Origin: Pseudomonas khavaziana
GTDB lineage: Bacteria > Pseudomonadota > Gammaproteobacteria > Pseudomonadales > Pseudomonadaceae
DNA: 64,000 nucleotides
Direction of reading: 5' to 3'
Assembly (NCBI RefSeq): GCF_019145205.1
Contig: NZ_JAHSTT010000001.1
Span: 496,001-560,000 of the forward strand
Shown here: one piece after another, positions 1-8,976 of the stretch
Numbering within the stretch: position 1 is the first letter of the stretch
How the letters are laid out: the number at the start of each line of letters is the position of its first letter
Notes under the pieces: generated by a model
Database searches by the model: none
Told to the model about the DNA's origin: nothing
Seen by the model: only the letters and a program-made list of their open reading frames with translations
Program-made: the position numbers and the translations under genes

Positions 1-273
1 ATCGGCACCGTCGGTTGCCTGTGGTACTACGGCTACCTGCATTTCGCCAAGCCGGAGGATGCGTTGCTGCTCAGCGACTTCACCATGCTCAAGACCTTGC
101 CGGGTGAGGATTACAAAATATCCCTGACGCCCGCCGCACAAGTGGCGCAGTGCGTGGACGGTGTGTTGGTGATGTTTGATACTGAACAGAAAGGCTTGAG
201 CGGCGTACTGGTGAACAACAAGAAGCAGGCTGTTCGTTGCATGGGGCAGGAAACCCCACAGTTGCAACAATGA
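1..273 (+). CDS. C-terminal part of an unrecognised small protein
   Basis: The reading frame is open from the first base and ends with TGA at 271-273, so the start lies left of the window. At least 90 residues are visible. The first dozen visible residues (IGTVGCLWYYGY) look like the end of a membrane or signal segment. A soluble part with two cysteines follows. I do not recognise the family. It lies just upstream of two HrpL-box genes on the same strand, so it may belong to a type-III-secretion neighbourhood, but nothing in its own sequence shows this. Confidence 0.5.
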   Translation: MGTVGCLWYYGYLHFAKPEDALLLSDFTMLKTLPGEDYKISLTPAAQVAQCVDGVLVMFDTEQKGLSGVLVNNKKQAVRCMGQETPQLQQ

Positions 274-353
274 AGCGCCGCACCGCTGTTGTGGGAAAAC
301 TCCGTTATACAGGCCGATTAGTCATTTAAGGCTGTTGCGATCCGTTACAGGCT

Positions 354-381
354 GGAACCACTTTGGCGCGCTTGCCACAGA
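354..381 (+). promoter_or_regulatory. HrpL-type ECF sigma promoter (hrp box) for the harpin-like gene
   Basis: GGAACC (354-359), a 15-nt spacer and CCACAGA (375-381) match the Pseudomonas hrp box GGAACC-N15/16-CCACNNA in every fixed position. It points rightward, 62 nt upstream of the ATG at 443. HrpL or its relative RspL is the ECF sigma factor of Hrp-type III secretion systems. Confidence 0.85.
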
Positions 382-442
382 TTGTGGACTGATTGGCTTG
401 GCCGATCAGTTCCGCGTATTCATTAATCTGGAGCATGCAATT

Positions 443-790
443 ATGGGTGGTGTCAGTGGCGTACAGAGCGCAGGCAACGTTGGCAATCAGGGCAATGTCG
501 GAGAGGCGCAGCAAACCCCTGCCCAGCAAATTCAAGACATTCAAGATCGAATTGCCAAGCTTACCGAAGGGGCCCAAGGCGGGCAGGGCAGCGGCGGCAG
601 CCAGGGGGCCGGAGGAGCTCAAGGATCTGGTGGTGCCCAAGGAGCCGGGGGCGGTGATAGCCTTGAAGACCTGCTCGAAAAGCTGAAGCAATTGCTTGCG
701 CAATTCGGTCAAGGCGGTCCGGATGGTGCGCAGGGTGAGGGCCAGATTCAGGCGGGCGCGGCCGAAAGCCAGGGCCCGATCAACTTTTGA
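443..790 (+). CDS. Harpin-like glycine/glutamine-rich protein, HrpL-controlled
   Basis: A 115-residue protein. It has no cysteine, is very rich in Gly, Gln, Ala and Ser, and its only aromatic residues are phenylalanines. A run of GGAQG-type repeats fills about residues 46-72. It is followed by a short amphipathic leucine-rich helix (SLEDLLEKLKQLLAQF), then a Gly/Gln-rich tail. Acidic, Cys-free, Gly-rich proteins with one amphipathic helix are typical of harpins, helper proteins secreted by Hrp type III systems. The ATG at 443 is preceded by GGAG at 9 nt. The in-frame extension back to 335 would read through the hrp box. Secretion and function are inferred. An unrelated repetitive protein is the alternative, but the perfect hrp box argues for a type III substrate. 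Confidence 0.75.
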   Translation: MGGVSGVQSAGNVGNQGNVGEAQQTPAQQIQDIQDRIAKLTEGAQGGQGSGGSQGAGGAQGSGGAQGAGGGDSLEDLLEKLKQLLAQFGQGGPDGAQGEGQIQAGAAESQGPINF

Positions 791-806
791 TCCACGCTGA
801 TTCGAC

Positions 807-832
807 AACCCGCCAGATATGGGCGGGTTTTT
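807..832 (+). terminator. Intrinsic terminator after the harpin-like gene
   Basis: Perfect stem AACCCGCC (807-814) / GGCGGGTT (822-829) with a 7-nt loop and a T-run to 832, 16 nt after the stop codon. The harpin-like gene is therefore probably monocistronic. Confidence 0.85.
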
Positions 833-902
833 AATGCGTGCAGGGATGAAGCGTGCCGTTCCAGTCGCTGCTGGCTGGAGGGCGCATCTGACGAAATTAT
901 CT

Positions 903-930
903 GGAACCGTTTTGTGTAAATAGCCACAGA
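903..930 (+). promoter_or_regulatory. HrpL-type promoter (hrp box), second copy
   Basis: GGAACC (903-908), 15-nt spacer, CCACAGA (924-930): again a complete match to the hrp-box consensus. It lies 38 nt upstream of the GTG at 969 and downstream of the previous terminator, so it serves a separate transcript. Confidence 0.85.
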
Positions 931-968
931 GGGCATATAACTTTTACACGGAGCGGGGCCGGGAAGCA

Positions 969-1154
969 GTGATAAATATTAGTGCGATACACAACATGGT
1001 GGCCATGGCCAGGGCACATCAGGCGTTGGAGCGGGAAAGCGCCCAAGAGCAGGCTCATAACAACTGGACGGACAATTCGACCGATACTTCCCGTAGCGGA
1101 GCAATGATAACGCCGCCAGATGAAGATACAGATCGCACGATCAAGTATTCCTGA
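969..1154 (+). CDS. Small HrpL-controlled protein of unknown function
   Basis: A 61-residue hydrophilic protein starting at GTG, with GGGAAG just upstream. An ATG at 996 is an alternative start. It lacks Cys, is rich in Ser, Thr, Asn and Asp in its second half, and has an amphipathic N-terminal stretch. These traits suit a type III secreted protein, though the family is not recognised. It stands alone between its own hrp box and a strong terminator. The assignment as a T3SS substrate rests on the promoter. Confidence 0.65.
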   Translation: MINISAIHNMVAMARAHQALERESAQEQAHNNWTDNSTDTSRSGAMITPPDEDTDRTIKYS

Positions 1155-1157
1155 TCA

Positions 1158-1187
1158 AAAAAAACCCACCATAAGGTGGGTTTTTTT
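1158..1187. terminator. Bidirectional terminator between the HrpL gene and lptF
   Basis: A 13-bp stem (1158-1170 / 1175-1187), ACCCACC-ATAA-GGTGGGT core with an A-run on the left and a T-run on the right, sits between convergent genes. It can terminate both the rightward HrpL transcript and the leftward lptF transcript. Confidence 0.9.
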
Positions 1188-1202
1188 ATCCAGCGTCAAC
1201 GA

Positions 1203-1988
1203 TCAATAAGCAACGGAAGAGCGTGGCTTGACCGGCTGGTTATCGTTGGAGATGGTAACTTCAACGCGACGGTTCATGGCACGGCCAGACACGCTGCCGT
1301 TGTCGGCAACCGGGTATTCCTTGCCGTAGCCCTGGGTCACGATGCGCGAGATGTCCACGCCTTGTTGAGCCAGTGCACGCTGCACGGAAGCGGCACGGCG
1401 CTCGGACAGGCTCTGGTTGTACGAGTCCGAACCGGTACTGTCGGTGTAGCCTTCAACGATGACTTTACGGTCCGGGTTATCGCGCAGGAACTGCGCCAGC
1501 TTGGTGATGTTCACCAGGCCGCTGGATTTCAGGTCGGACTTGTTGGTAGCAAACAGTACGTCACCGAAAGTCACCAGGGTGCCACGGTCGGTCTGCTTGG
1601 CATTCAAGCTGTTTTGCAGTTGCTTGATCTGCGCATCACGGGCGTCCAGCAGGGCGCGGGCGCGTTCGTCGCCGGCGTTTTTCAGCTTGGCTTCGTTCTC
1701 GCGCAGGGAGATGGTGTCCTTGGCGACTTCAACGCGTTGGTTGGTCAGGTAGGCGAGTTGGTCGACCTTCTTCTCGTCTTCCTTGTCGCGGTACGCCTTG
1801 TCAGCCTTGTCCAGCCATTCGCTGGCGTCTTTGGTTTCCAGGGCTGCCAGCTTGGTGGCTTGCGGGTTGGTTTGCAGGGCCGAGAAGTTGGTCCGTGCAT
1901 TTTCCAGGTTCGCGTTCGGCGGGGTGGAGCACGCCGCCAAGGCAACGCTCATCGCCAGCAGGGCAGGGATCATCAGTTGTTTACGCAT
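1203..1988 (-). CDS. lptF: OmpA-family outer-membrane lipoprotein (LptF/lipotoxin F type)
   Basis: A 261-residue lipoprotein with a lipobox ending LAAC (Cys20). A DUF4398-like helical region follows (about 30-130), then a C-terminal OmpA peptidoglycan-binding domain (about 137-247). Its signature is VEGYTDSTGSDSYNQSLSERR at 178-198 and NRRVEV near 239-244. It probably anchors the outer membrane to peptidoglycan. Length and layout match Pseudomonas LptF (PA3692 type), an envelope-stress-induced protein; this is not the LptF of LPS export. It is the second gene of a leftward pair with the DUF4398 lipoprotein, 56 bp apart. The start ATG is preceded by AAAGGACGACACGACT. Confidence 0.9.
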   Translation of the reverse strand: MRKQLMIPALLAMSVALAACSTPPNANLENARTNFSALQTNPQATKLAALETKDASEWLDKADKAYRDKEDEKKVDQLAYLTNQRVEVAKDTISLRENEAKLKNAGDERARALLDARDAQIKQLQNSLNAKQTDRGTLVTFGDVLFATNKSDLKSSGLVNITKLAQFLRDNPDRKVIVEGYTDSTGSDSYNQSLSERRAASVQRALAQQGVDISRIVTQGYGKEYPVADNGSVSGRAMNRRVEVTISNDNQPVKPRSSVAY

Positions 1989-2044
1989 AGTCGTGTCGTC
2001 CTTTCAATTCGATATCAGGTGCGATGCAGTCAAGGGGCTGCGGC

Positions 2045-2470
2045 TTACTTCTGCTGGATAGCAGCCGGGCGCATGCCTTCCTTACGCAGCTCTTCAACAG
2101 CCTTCTGGGAATCCTTCACAGCCTGTTCAGCCTTGGCAGCCTGGGCTTTACGCTCAGCGACGCGAGCGTCCCACTCGGCCTGCTCAGCCAACATACGAGC
2201 CTTGTCGTAGTTCTTGTCATGCATGGCCAGTTCAGCTTCCTTGAGCTTGTCCTGGGCCGCCTTCATTTCCACGGCAGCGTACTCGGTGCCGCCGGCGCTC
2301 ACGGCGCTGTTGACAGCCGATTGAGTCACGGCGTACTGCTCGGTTGGAGGATTGCCGGCGCAGCCCGCGAGAACGAAGCTGGTGCCGATTGCCAGCGCGG
2401 CCAATTTGAGCCCGCGCAGGTGGTTAAACGAGGATTTGGCAGTGCTGGTGTTCATCGTCTTCAACTCCAT
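2045..2470 (-). CDS. DUF4398 lipoprotein, upstream partner of lptF
   Basis: A 141-residue protein. Its signal peptide ends in the lipobox LAGC (Cys37), and a charged helical domain rich in Ala, Lys and Glu resembles DUF4398. The ATG at 2470 has AGGAG 7 nt upstream. A second ATG five codons later also has a usable GGAG. The longer frame to 2566 has no support. It probably sits in the periplasm on the outer membrane. It is cotranscribed with lptF, which carries the same domain fused to OmpA, so the two may act together in envelope stability. The specific role is unknown. Confidence 0.85.
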   Translation of the reverse strand: MELKTMNTSTAKSSFNHLRGLKLAALAIGTSFVLAGCAGNPPTEQYAVTQSAVNSAVSAGGTEYAAVEMKAAQDKLKEAELAMHDKNYDKARMLAEQAEWDARVAERKAQAAKAEQAVKDSQKAVEELRKEGMRPAAIQQK

Positions 2471-2582
2471 TGGATAACTCCTGAAAAACATCAAAATCCA
2501 TCGTGGCGTATCGATTGCGGGCCCGGCGATAAAGCACATGACGCCAGTTTCAAACGACCGTTCCAAGTGATGGCTTACTGGC

Positions 2583-2610
2583 TGTGACCGGCGGCTTTTT
2601 TCAAAAGTTC
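2583..2610 (-). promoter_or_regulatory. Candidate AlgU (sigma-22) promoter for the DUF4398-lptF operon
   Basis: Read leftward, GAACTT (2610-2605), a 17-nt spacer and TCACA (2587-2583) fit an AlgU-type promoter (GAACTT-N16/17-TCTGA): the -35 is perfect, the -10 approximate. LptF of P. aeruginosa is known to be AlgU-dependent. The 5' leader would be about 110 nt. Confidence 0.5.
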
Positions 2611-2750
2611 AGAGAAGATGGCGATTTGCCTAAAAAAATATCTGACTGATCGGTCAGCGTTTAAACATGGAACTTTCAGCGCTCGCAGAGGTAGGCCGAG
2701 CCTCTAAGAGGCCCGGAATACTTGATTCAGATAGGCATTGCAGACGTTGA

Positions 2751-3095
2751 TCAGTGCTTTTGTTCGTCGGCACTGGCTGACAGATCATGCAGATAACGGC
2801 GCGACAGGGTCAGAAAACGTGGGGTGGGCCCGACGTCTTCATACAGCGGGTCACCTTCTTCGTCGGTGGCAATCACCTGCTGACCCTTGATATAGGGGAA
2901 GCTGGCTTCCAGCTCTTCCAGGGCGGCACCGATCAGCTCGCCGAGCAATTCCTCGGTATGGCGCTTGGGGTACATCTCGGCAAGGGCAGCCAAGCGTGCC
3001 GCGGATTCCACATCCAGATGAATCGCGTATTCAGTCTGGGTCAGGCGACCCTTGGCGGTTTCTTCCCAGTGCTGGGGCAGTTCTCGAATCTTCAT
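2751..3095 (-). CDS. Conserved Pseudomonas hypothetical protein divergent from ppc
   Basis: A 114-residue soluble acidic protein with no signal peptide. I chose the ATG at 3095 because GAGG lies 6 nt upstream; the frame extends to 3170 without a better site. It begins [10 protein letters not shown] and contains a region (about 25-65) resembling a ribbon-helix-helix or helical segment. Genes of this size occur next to ppc in other Pseudomonas. It is transcribed away from ppc, with about 195 bp between the starts. No function can be assigned. Confidence 0.75.
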   Translation of the reverse strand: MKIRELPQHWEETAKGRLTQTEYAIHLDVESAARLAALAEMYPKRHTEELLGELIGAALEELEASFPYIKGQQVIATDEEGDPLYEDVGPTPRFLTLSRRYLHDLSASADEQKH

Positions 3096-3291
3096 GGCAA
3101 CCTCAATGAGCCTGCAATGGCAGGCGGTGATGAGTGACCAGCCGTCTGCGTGGATAACGTGGCGGCTCACTCTTGAGACTCGCTGTCAGCCACAAGGTTT
3201 AAAGTCGTTTGCGTTCGGCCTTGTCAGATACCGATGCCGACGGCACTCTGGAACACTTGCGCGTCCCGGATTTCTGGCTGGAGATTGGCTG

Positions 3292-5919
3292 ATGAGTGAT
3301 ATCGATGCACGCTTGCGTGAGGATGTTCACCTGCTGGGTGAACTGTTGGGCAATACCATTCGAGAGCAGTACGGCGATGGTTTCCTCGATAAGATCGAGC
3401 AGATCCGCAAAGGCGCCAAGGCCGACCGACGCGGCGCCGGCGACGAGTTGAGCACCCGTCTCAACCAGTTGCAGGAAGACGAATTGCTGCCCGTGGCCCG
3501 GGCCTTCAACCAGTTCCTCAACCTGGCCAACATTGCCGAGCAGTATCAGTTGATTCATCGACGCGACGAGTCGCAACCGGCGCCGTTCGAATCGCGGGTC
3601 TTGCCGGAGTTGCTGGCGCGCCTTAAAAGCGAAGGCCACAGTGATGAGTCCCTGGCCCGTCAGTTGGCGCGGTTGGAGATCGAGCTGGTACTGACCGCCC
3701 ACCCTACCGAAGTGGCCCGCCGCACCCTGATCCAGAAATACGATGCAATCGCCGCGCAATTGGCCTTGCAGGATCACCGTGACCTCACCAGCGCCGAGCG
3801 CGAGCAGATCCGCACACGCCTGCAACGATTGATCGCTGAAGCCTGGCATACCGAAGAAATCCGTCGCATCCGGCCCACCCCCGTAGACGAAGCCAAATGG
3901 GGCTTTGCGGTTATCGAGCATTCGCTTTGGCACGCCATTCCCAATTACCTGCGCAAGGCTGATCAGGCCCTGTTTGCCGCTACCGGGCTGCGCCTGCCAC
4001 TGGAGGCAGCGCCGATTCGCTTTGCGTCGTGGATGGGCGGTGACCGTGACGGCAACCCGAATGTCACCGCGCCGGTCACCCGTGAAGTGCTGTTGTTGGC
4101 ACGCTGGATGGCGGCGGATCTGTATTTGCGTGACGTCGATCACCTGGCCTCCGAGTTGTCGATGCAGCAAGCCAGCCCGGCGTTGCAGGCCAAGGTTGGT
4201 GACAGCGTCGAGCCCTATCGCGCGTTGCTCAAGCAACTGCGCGAACGCCTGCGGGCCACCCGGCAGTGGGCCCACGCGTCGTTGACCGCCAGTACGGCGG
4301 TGTCTGCCGAAGTGTTGCAGGACAACCGTGACCTGCTGGACCCGCTGGAGTTGTGCTACCAGTCGCTGCATGAATGCGGCATGGGCGTGATTGCCGATGG
4401 CCCGCTGCTCGACTGCCTGCGACGCGCCGTGACCTTCGGCCTGTTCCTGGTGCGCCTGGATGTGCGCCAGGATTCCAGCCGCCACTCGGCGGCCATGACC
4501 GAGATCACTGACTACCTGGGCCTGGGGCGTTATGAGGACTGGGACGAAGACGCGCGCATCAGCTTCCTCACCCAGGAGCTGGCCAATCGTCGGCCGTTGT
4601 TGCCAGGCTATTTCAAACCGTCGGCGGACACCGCCGAAGTGTTGAATACCTGCAGGGAAATCGCAGCGGCTCCGGCGGCATCATTGGGTTCATACGTTAT
4701 CTCCATGGCGGGCGCCGCGTCGGATGTGCTGGCGGTGCAGTTGCTGCTCAAAGAATCGGGCGTACAACGGCCGATGCGCGTGGTACCGCTGTTTGAAACC
4801 CTGGCCGACCTGGATAACGCCGGGCCAGTGATGGAGCGGCTGTTGCAACTGCCGGGCTATCGCGCACGGTTGCAGGGCCCGCAGGAAGTGATGATCGGCT
4901 ACTCGGACTCGGCCAAGGACGCCGGCACTACCGCTGCGGCCTGGGCACAATATCGAGCGCAGGAGCGCCTGGTGGATATTTGCCGTGAGCAGCAAGTTGA
5001 GTTGCTGCTGTTCCACGGACGTGGCGGCACGGTCGGCCGTGGCGGCGGTCCGGCTCACGCGGCGATCCTGTCGCAGCCACCGGGCTCGGTGGCGGGGCGG
5101 TTCCGTACCACGGAACAAGGCGAGATGATTCGCTTCAAGTTCGGCCTGCCGGATATTGCCGAACAAAACCTCAATCTCTATCTGGCCGCCGTGCTGGAAG
5201 CGACGCTGTTGCCGCCGCCACCACCGCAGCCGGCCTGGCGTCATTTGATGGATGAACTGGCGGCCGACGGTGTCAGCGCTTACCGTGCCGTGGTACGGGA
5301 AAATCCGCAGTTCGTTGAATACTTCCGCCAGTCCACCCCGGAGCAGGAGCTGGGTCGTTTGCCCCTGGGCAGTCGACCGGCCAAGCGCCGGGCCGGTGGT
5401 ATTGAAAGCCTGCGTGCCATTCCGTGGATCTTCGGCTGGACCCAGACGCGCCTTATGCTGCCTGCCTGGCTCGGTTGGGAGGCAGCATTGAGCAAGGCGC
5501 TGGAACGGGGTGAAGGCCCGTTGCTGGAGCAGATGCGTGAGCAGTGGCCGTTCTTCCGAACGCGCATCGACATGCTGGAAATGGTGCTGGCCAAGGCGGA
5601 TGCCGATATTGCCCGCCTTTATGACGAACGCTTGGTGCAGCCGGACTTGCTGCCATTGGGTGCGCACTTACGCGACCTATTGTCGCAGGCGTGTGGCGTG
5701 GTGCTTGGCCTGACCGGCCAGTCGCAGCTGCTGGCCCATAGCCCCGACACCCTGGAGTTCATCCGTCTGCGCAACACCTACCTCGACCCCTTGCACTTGT
5801 TACAGGCCGAGTTGCTGGCACGTTCGCGTCAACAGGAGGCCGCGCAAGACAGCCCTCTGGAACAGGCGCTGCTGGTGTCCGTCGCCGGTATTGCCGCCGG
5901 TTTGCGCAACACCGGTTGA
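3292..5919 (+). CDS. ppc: Phosphoenolpyruvate carboxylase
   Basis: An 875-residue enzyme of normal bacterial PEPC length. It makes oxaloacetate from PEP and bicarbonate in the cytosol, replenishing the TCA cycle. Visible hallmarks are TAHPTE with catalytic His137, the [10 protein letters not shown] loop, the glycine-rich [15 protein letters not shown] loop starting at His575, and the conserved C-terminal RNTG. The ATG at 3292 has GGAG 8 nt upstream and matches the family N-terminus ([11 protein letters not shown]). The open frame continues 80 codons upstream, but that part overlaps the divergent gene and is not PEPC-like. Confidence 0.97.
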   Translation: MSDIDARLREDVHLLGELLGNTIREQYGDGFLDKIEQIRKGAKADRRGAGDELSTRLNQLQEDELLPVARAFNQFLNLANIAEQYQLIHRRDESQPAPFESRVLPELLARLKSEGHSDESLARQLARLEIELVLTAHPTEVARRTLIQKYDAIAAQLALQDHRDLTSAEREQIRTRLQRLIAEAWHTEEIRRIRPTPVDEAKWGFAVIEHSLWHAIPNYLRKADQALFAATGLRLPLEAAPIRFASWMGGDRDGNPNVTAPVTREVLLLARWMAADLYLRDVDHLASELSMQQASPALQAKVGDSVEPYRALLKQLRERLRATRQWAHASLTASTAVSAEVLQDNRDLLDPLELCYQSLHECGMGVIADGPLLDCLRRAVTFGLFLVRLDVRQDSSRHSAAMTEITDYLGLGRYEDWDEDARISFLTQELANRRPLLPGYFKPSADTAEVLNTCREIAAAPAASLGSYVISMAGAASDVLAVQLLLKESGVQRPMRVVPLFETLADLDNAGPVMERLLQLPGYRARLQGPQEVMIGYSDSAKDAGTTAAAWAQYRAQERLVDICREQQVELLLFHGRGGTVGRGGGPAHAAILSQPPGSVAGRFRTTEQGEMIRFKFGLPDIAEQNLNLYLAAVLEATLLPPPPPQPAWRHLMDELAADGVSAYRAVVRENPQFVEYFRQSTPEQELGRLPLGSRPAKRRAGGIESLRAIPWIFGWTQTRLMLPAWLGWEAALSKALERGEGPLLEQMREQWPFFRTRIDMLEMVLAKADADIARLYDERLVQPDLLPLGAHLRDLLSQACGVVLGLTGQSQLLAHSPDTLEFIRLRNTYLDPLHLLQAELLARSRQQEAAQDSPLEQALLVSVAGIAAGLRNTG

Positions 5920-5958
5920 GGTTTCTTGCGTGTTCTCAACGGCTTGCGGATAAACCCC

Positions 5959-5990
5959 GATGACCGCCCTGAAAAGGGCGGCCATCGTTT
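5959..5990 (+). terminator. Probable terminator after ppc
   Basis: Stem GATG-A-CCGCCCT / AGGGCGG-C-CATC with a GAAA loop and a single mismatch, followed by only three T. It starts 39 nt after the ppc stop. The weak T-run lowers confidence. Confidence 0.5.
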
Positions 5991-6115
5991 GAAGGAGCGG
6001 GTTGCGCTCGGGCACACCCCGTCGCTGACGCATGCCGGGCGTGGGTTTCTCCTACTTTTGGCGGCTTGTATGGTAAGGGCCCGCTGTGTATCTTGATCAG
6101 CCTTTGGCCGTTTGA

Positions 6116-6847
<732 letters not shown>

Positions 6848-6868
6848 TTCAGCTATCCGCTTGTGTAC

Positions 6869-6897
6869 AACGGCCCGCTTGCGGGCCGTTGTTGTTT
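6869..6897 (+). terminator. Intrinsic terminator after adk
   Basis: Perfect 10-bp stem AACGGCCCGC / GCGGGCCGTT (6869-6878 / 6881-6890) with a 2-nt loop followed by GTTGTTT. It lies 22 nt past the adk stop and 40 nt before the tsaB start, so tsaB needs readthrough or its own start site nearby. Confidence 0.8.
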
Positions 6898-6936
6898 ATA
6901 CTGGCGCACTTTTTTCCGACTTGGACACCTACACCG

Positions 6937-7623
6937 ATGAGCACCCTGCTGGCCCTGGACACCGCGACTGAAGCTTGCTCCGTTGCCTTGCTGCACGATG
7001 GCAAGGTAACGAGCCACTACGAGGTGATCCCGCGCCTGCATGCGCAGAAGCTGTTGCCGATGATCAAGCAGTTGCTTGAAGACGCCGGCACCACCCTGGC
7101 GTCTGTGGATGCCATCGCCTTCGGTCGTGGCCCCGGTGCCTTTACCGGCGTGCGTATTGCCATCGGCGTGGTGCAGGGCCTGGCCTTTGCATTGGAGCGT
7201 CCGGTATTGCCGGTGTCCAACCTCGCCGTGCTGGCCCAACGCGCATTGCGTGAGCACGGCGCCACGCAAGTGGCGGCGGCGATTGATGCGCGCATGGATG
7301 AGGTCTATTGGGGCTGCTACCGCGAGACCGCCGGTGAAATGCGTCTGGTGGGTGTGGAAGCGGTACAGGCGCCGCAAGCGGTGACATTACCGGATGACGC
7401 CAGTGGGGATTGGTTTGGTGCCGGCACGGGCTGGGGTTATGGCGAACGCATCAAGGTGCAGTTGGCAGGACGGGACGCTGCGATGTTGCCCCATGCTGAA
7501 GATTTGCTGGCATTGGCACGGTTCGCATTCGAGCGCGGCGAGGCCATTGCGGCAGATCAGGCGGCACCGGTTTACCTGCGCGATAAAGTGGCGCAGACCA
7601 AGGCCGAACGCGGAATTATTTGA
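6937..7623 (+). CDS. tsaB: tRNA threonylcarbamoyladenosine biosynthesis protein TsaB
   Basis: A 228-residue ASKHA-fold protein, TsaB (YeaZ). It is the TsaD partner of the complex making t6A37 on ANN-decoding tRNAs. The N-terminus is MSTLLALDTATEACSVAL, followed by HAQKLLPMI and the FGRGPGAFTGVRIA block near residues 66-80. It lacks the metal-binding histidines of TsaD, as expected. The start at 6937 fits the family N-terminus; the ribosome-binding site is weak. Confidence 0.95.
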   Translation: MSTLLALDTATEACSVALLHDGKVTSHYEVIPRLHAQKLLPMIKQLLEDAGTTLASVDAIAFGRGPGAFTGVRIAIGVVQGLAFALERPVLPVSNLAVLAQRALREHGATQVAAAIDARMDEVYWGCYRETAGEMRLVGVEAVQAPQAVTLPDDASGDWFGAGTGWGYGERIKVQLAGRDAAMLPHAEDLLALARFAFERGEAIAADQAAPVYLRDKVAQTKAERGII

Positions 7624-7783
7624 CGTCAAGAATGTAGGCATCCGGTGGCAAATGTCGCCAATCGTCAGAATTTGCCGCAGTTTTTAAACCTTTTACGAAT
7701 TATGTGTTCTAGTTATCACCAGAGCATTTGCGCACCACGGAAAGTGCCGCTAAATTGCCATCATTGATACCGAGTCTGCATGT

Positions 7784-8086
7784 ATGCGTATAGACGGCTT
7801 TTCCTCACAGTCCTACCCACTCAAGCGTAAGCCGCGCAAGGCGAACGTGACGGTAGACGATAGCGTCGAGGATTCGCCGGACTTCATCGAAGTCCACTCT
7901 GAGTCGCCATCACGCGCCCAAGGGGCTGCAGGCGCCCGTACCAGCGGCGTTCCCGCCCGTCAGCAAGACATGGTCTTCCCCCGCTCCATGAGCAAAAGCG
8001 TTGCCACCGCCTTGGCCAGTTACCTGACCACTGCCGGCTTTGTCGAGTGGGATATGGAAGTGCTGGGTCTCGACATCCATATCTGA
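7784..8086 (+). CDS. Conserved Pseudomonas hypothetical protein upstream of the DUF72 gene
   Basis: A 100-residue hydrophilic protein with a basic, proline-containing N-terminus (YPLKRKPRKAN), an acidic stretch, and a more ordered C-terminal end (about 68-100). It has no signal or membrane segment. Its TGA overlaps the ATG of the DUF72 gene (TGATG), so the two are probably translationally coupled. I do not recognise a domain. Confidence 0.75.
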   Translation: MRIDGFSSQSYPLKRKPRKANVTVDDSVEDSPDFIEVHSESPSRAQGAAGARTSGVPARQQDMVFPRSMSKSVATALASYLTTAGFVEWDMEVLGLDIHI

Positions 8087-8949
8087 TGGGGTTGTTGCCT
8101 TACTACATCGGCTGCCCGTCCTGGAGTGAAAACGCCTGGCGCGAATACCTGTATCCCTTGGATGCTCGTTCCAGCGATTACCTCGGTCTCTACTCCCAGG
8201 TCTTCAACGCCGTTGAAGGCAATACCACATTCTATGCGCGCCCCTCGGCCGTCACTGTGCAGCGTTGGGCTGACATCATGCCCGATGACTTTCGCTTCAC
8301 CGCCAAATTCCCCGGGGATATCAGCCGTGCCGGCGACTTGCGTGAGCAATTGCCGGCGGCGATAAGTTTTGTCGGGCTGATGAGCCCTCTGGGGGCGCGC
8401 GTTTCGCCGCTGTGGCTGCAACTTTCCAAGGGTTTTACACCGCAACGCCTCGCTGAGCTGGCCGGGTTCCTTGATGGCATTGATCGTCCGCTGGCCGTGG
8501 AAGTCAGGCATGAGCAGTTCTTCGCCAAAGGCGACGCCGAACGCATGCTCAACCGCCTTTTACGTGACCGTGGCGTCGAGCGCATTTGCCTGGATCCCCG
8601 TGCACTGTTCAGTTGCACTTCCACGTCAGCGGCGGTACTGCATGCCCAGGCAAAAAAGCCCAGGGTGCCACCGCGCCCGGCGGCGCTGACCCAGTTTCCC
8701 CAGGTGCGTTTTATCGGCCATCCGCAGCTTGAGGCCAACGACCCGTTCCTGATCCCCTGGGTGGAAAAGATCGCCAGCTGGATCGAAGAGGGGCGTACGC
8801 CCTACATGTTCCTGCACACCTCGGATAACCGCCTCGCAGCACAACTCGCCCTGCGCTTTCACGCCAAACTGATGGCGCGCCTGCCCGGCTTGCCGTCGCT
8901 GCCCACCTTGCATCGAGCGCCCGAAGCGGAGCAACTGGGGTTACTCTAA
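8086..8949 (+). CDS. yecE: DUF72 (YecE-type) TIM-barrel protein
   Basis: A 287-residue protein of the DUF72 family. It opens with YYIGCPSW and contains YLGLYSQVFNAVEGNTTFYARP, DFRFTAKFP and a C-terminal MFLHTSDNR block, all family features. DUF72 proteins have a TIM-barrel fold; their biochemical role is not established. The start codon overlaps the preceding stop. The frame extends upstream, but that extension lies inside the preceding gene in another phase. Confidence 0.9.
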   Translation: MGLLPYYIGCPSWSENAWREYLYPLDARSSDYLGLYSQVFNAVEGNTTFYARPSAVTVQRWADIMPDDFRFTAKFPGDISRAGDLREQLPAAISFVGLMSPLGARVSPLWLQLSKGFTPQRLAELAGFLDGIDRPLAVEVRHEQFFAKGDAERMLNRLLRDRGVERICLDPRALFSCTSTSAAVLHAQAKKPRVPPRPAALTQFPQVRFIGHPQLEANDPFLIPWVEKIASWIEEGRTPYMFLHTSDNRLAAQLALRFHAKLMARLPGLPSLPTLHRAPEAEQLGLL

Positions 8950-8976
8950 GGCTCCTTTTCTCGCCAGGAGTCAGTC

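Noticed and set aside
2646..2661. Palindrome CTGACTGATCGGTCAG upstream of the DUF4398 gene as a regulator site
   Set aside because: Imperfect and unlinked to a recognised regulator; may be chance, so not listed as a feature.
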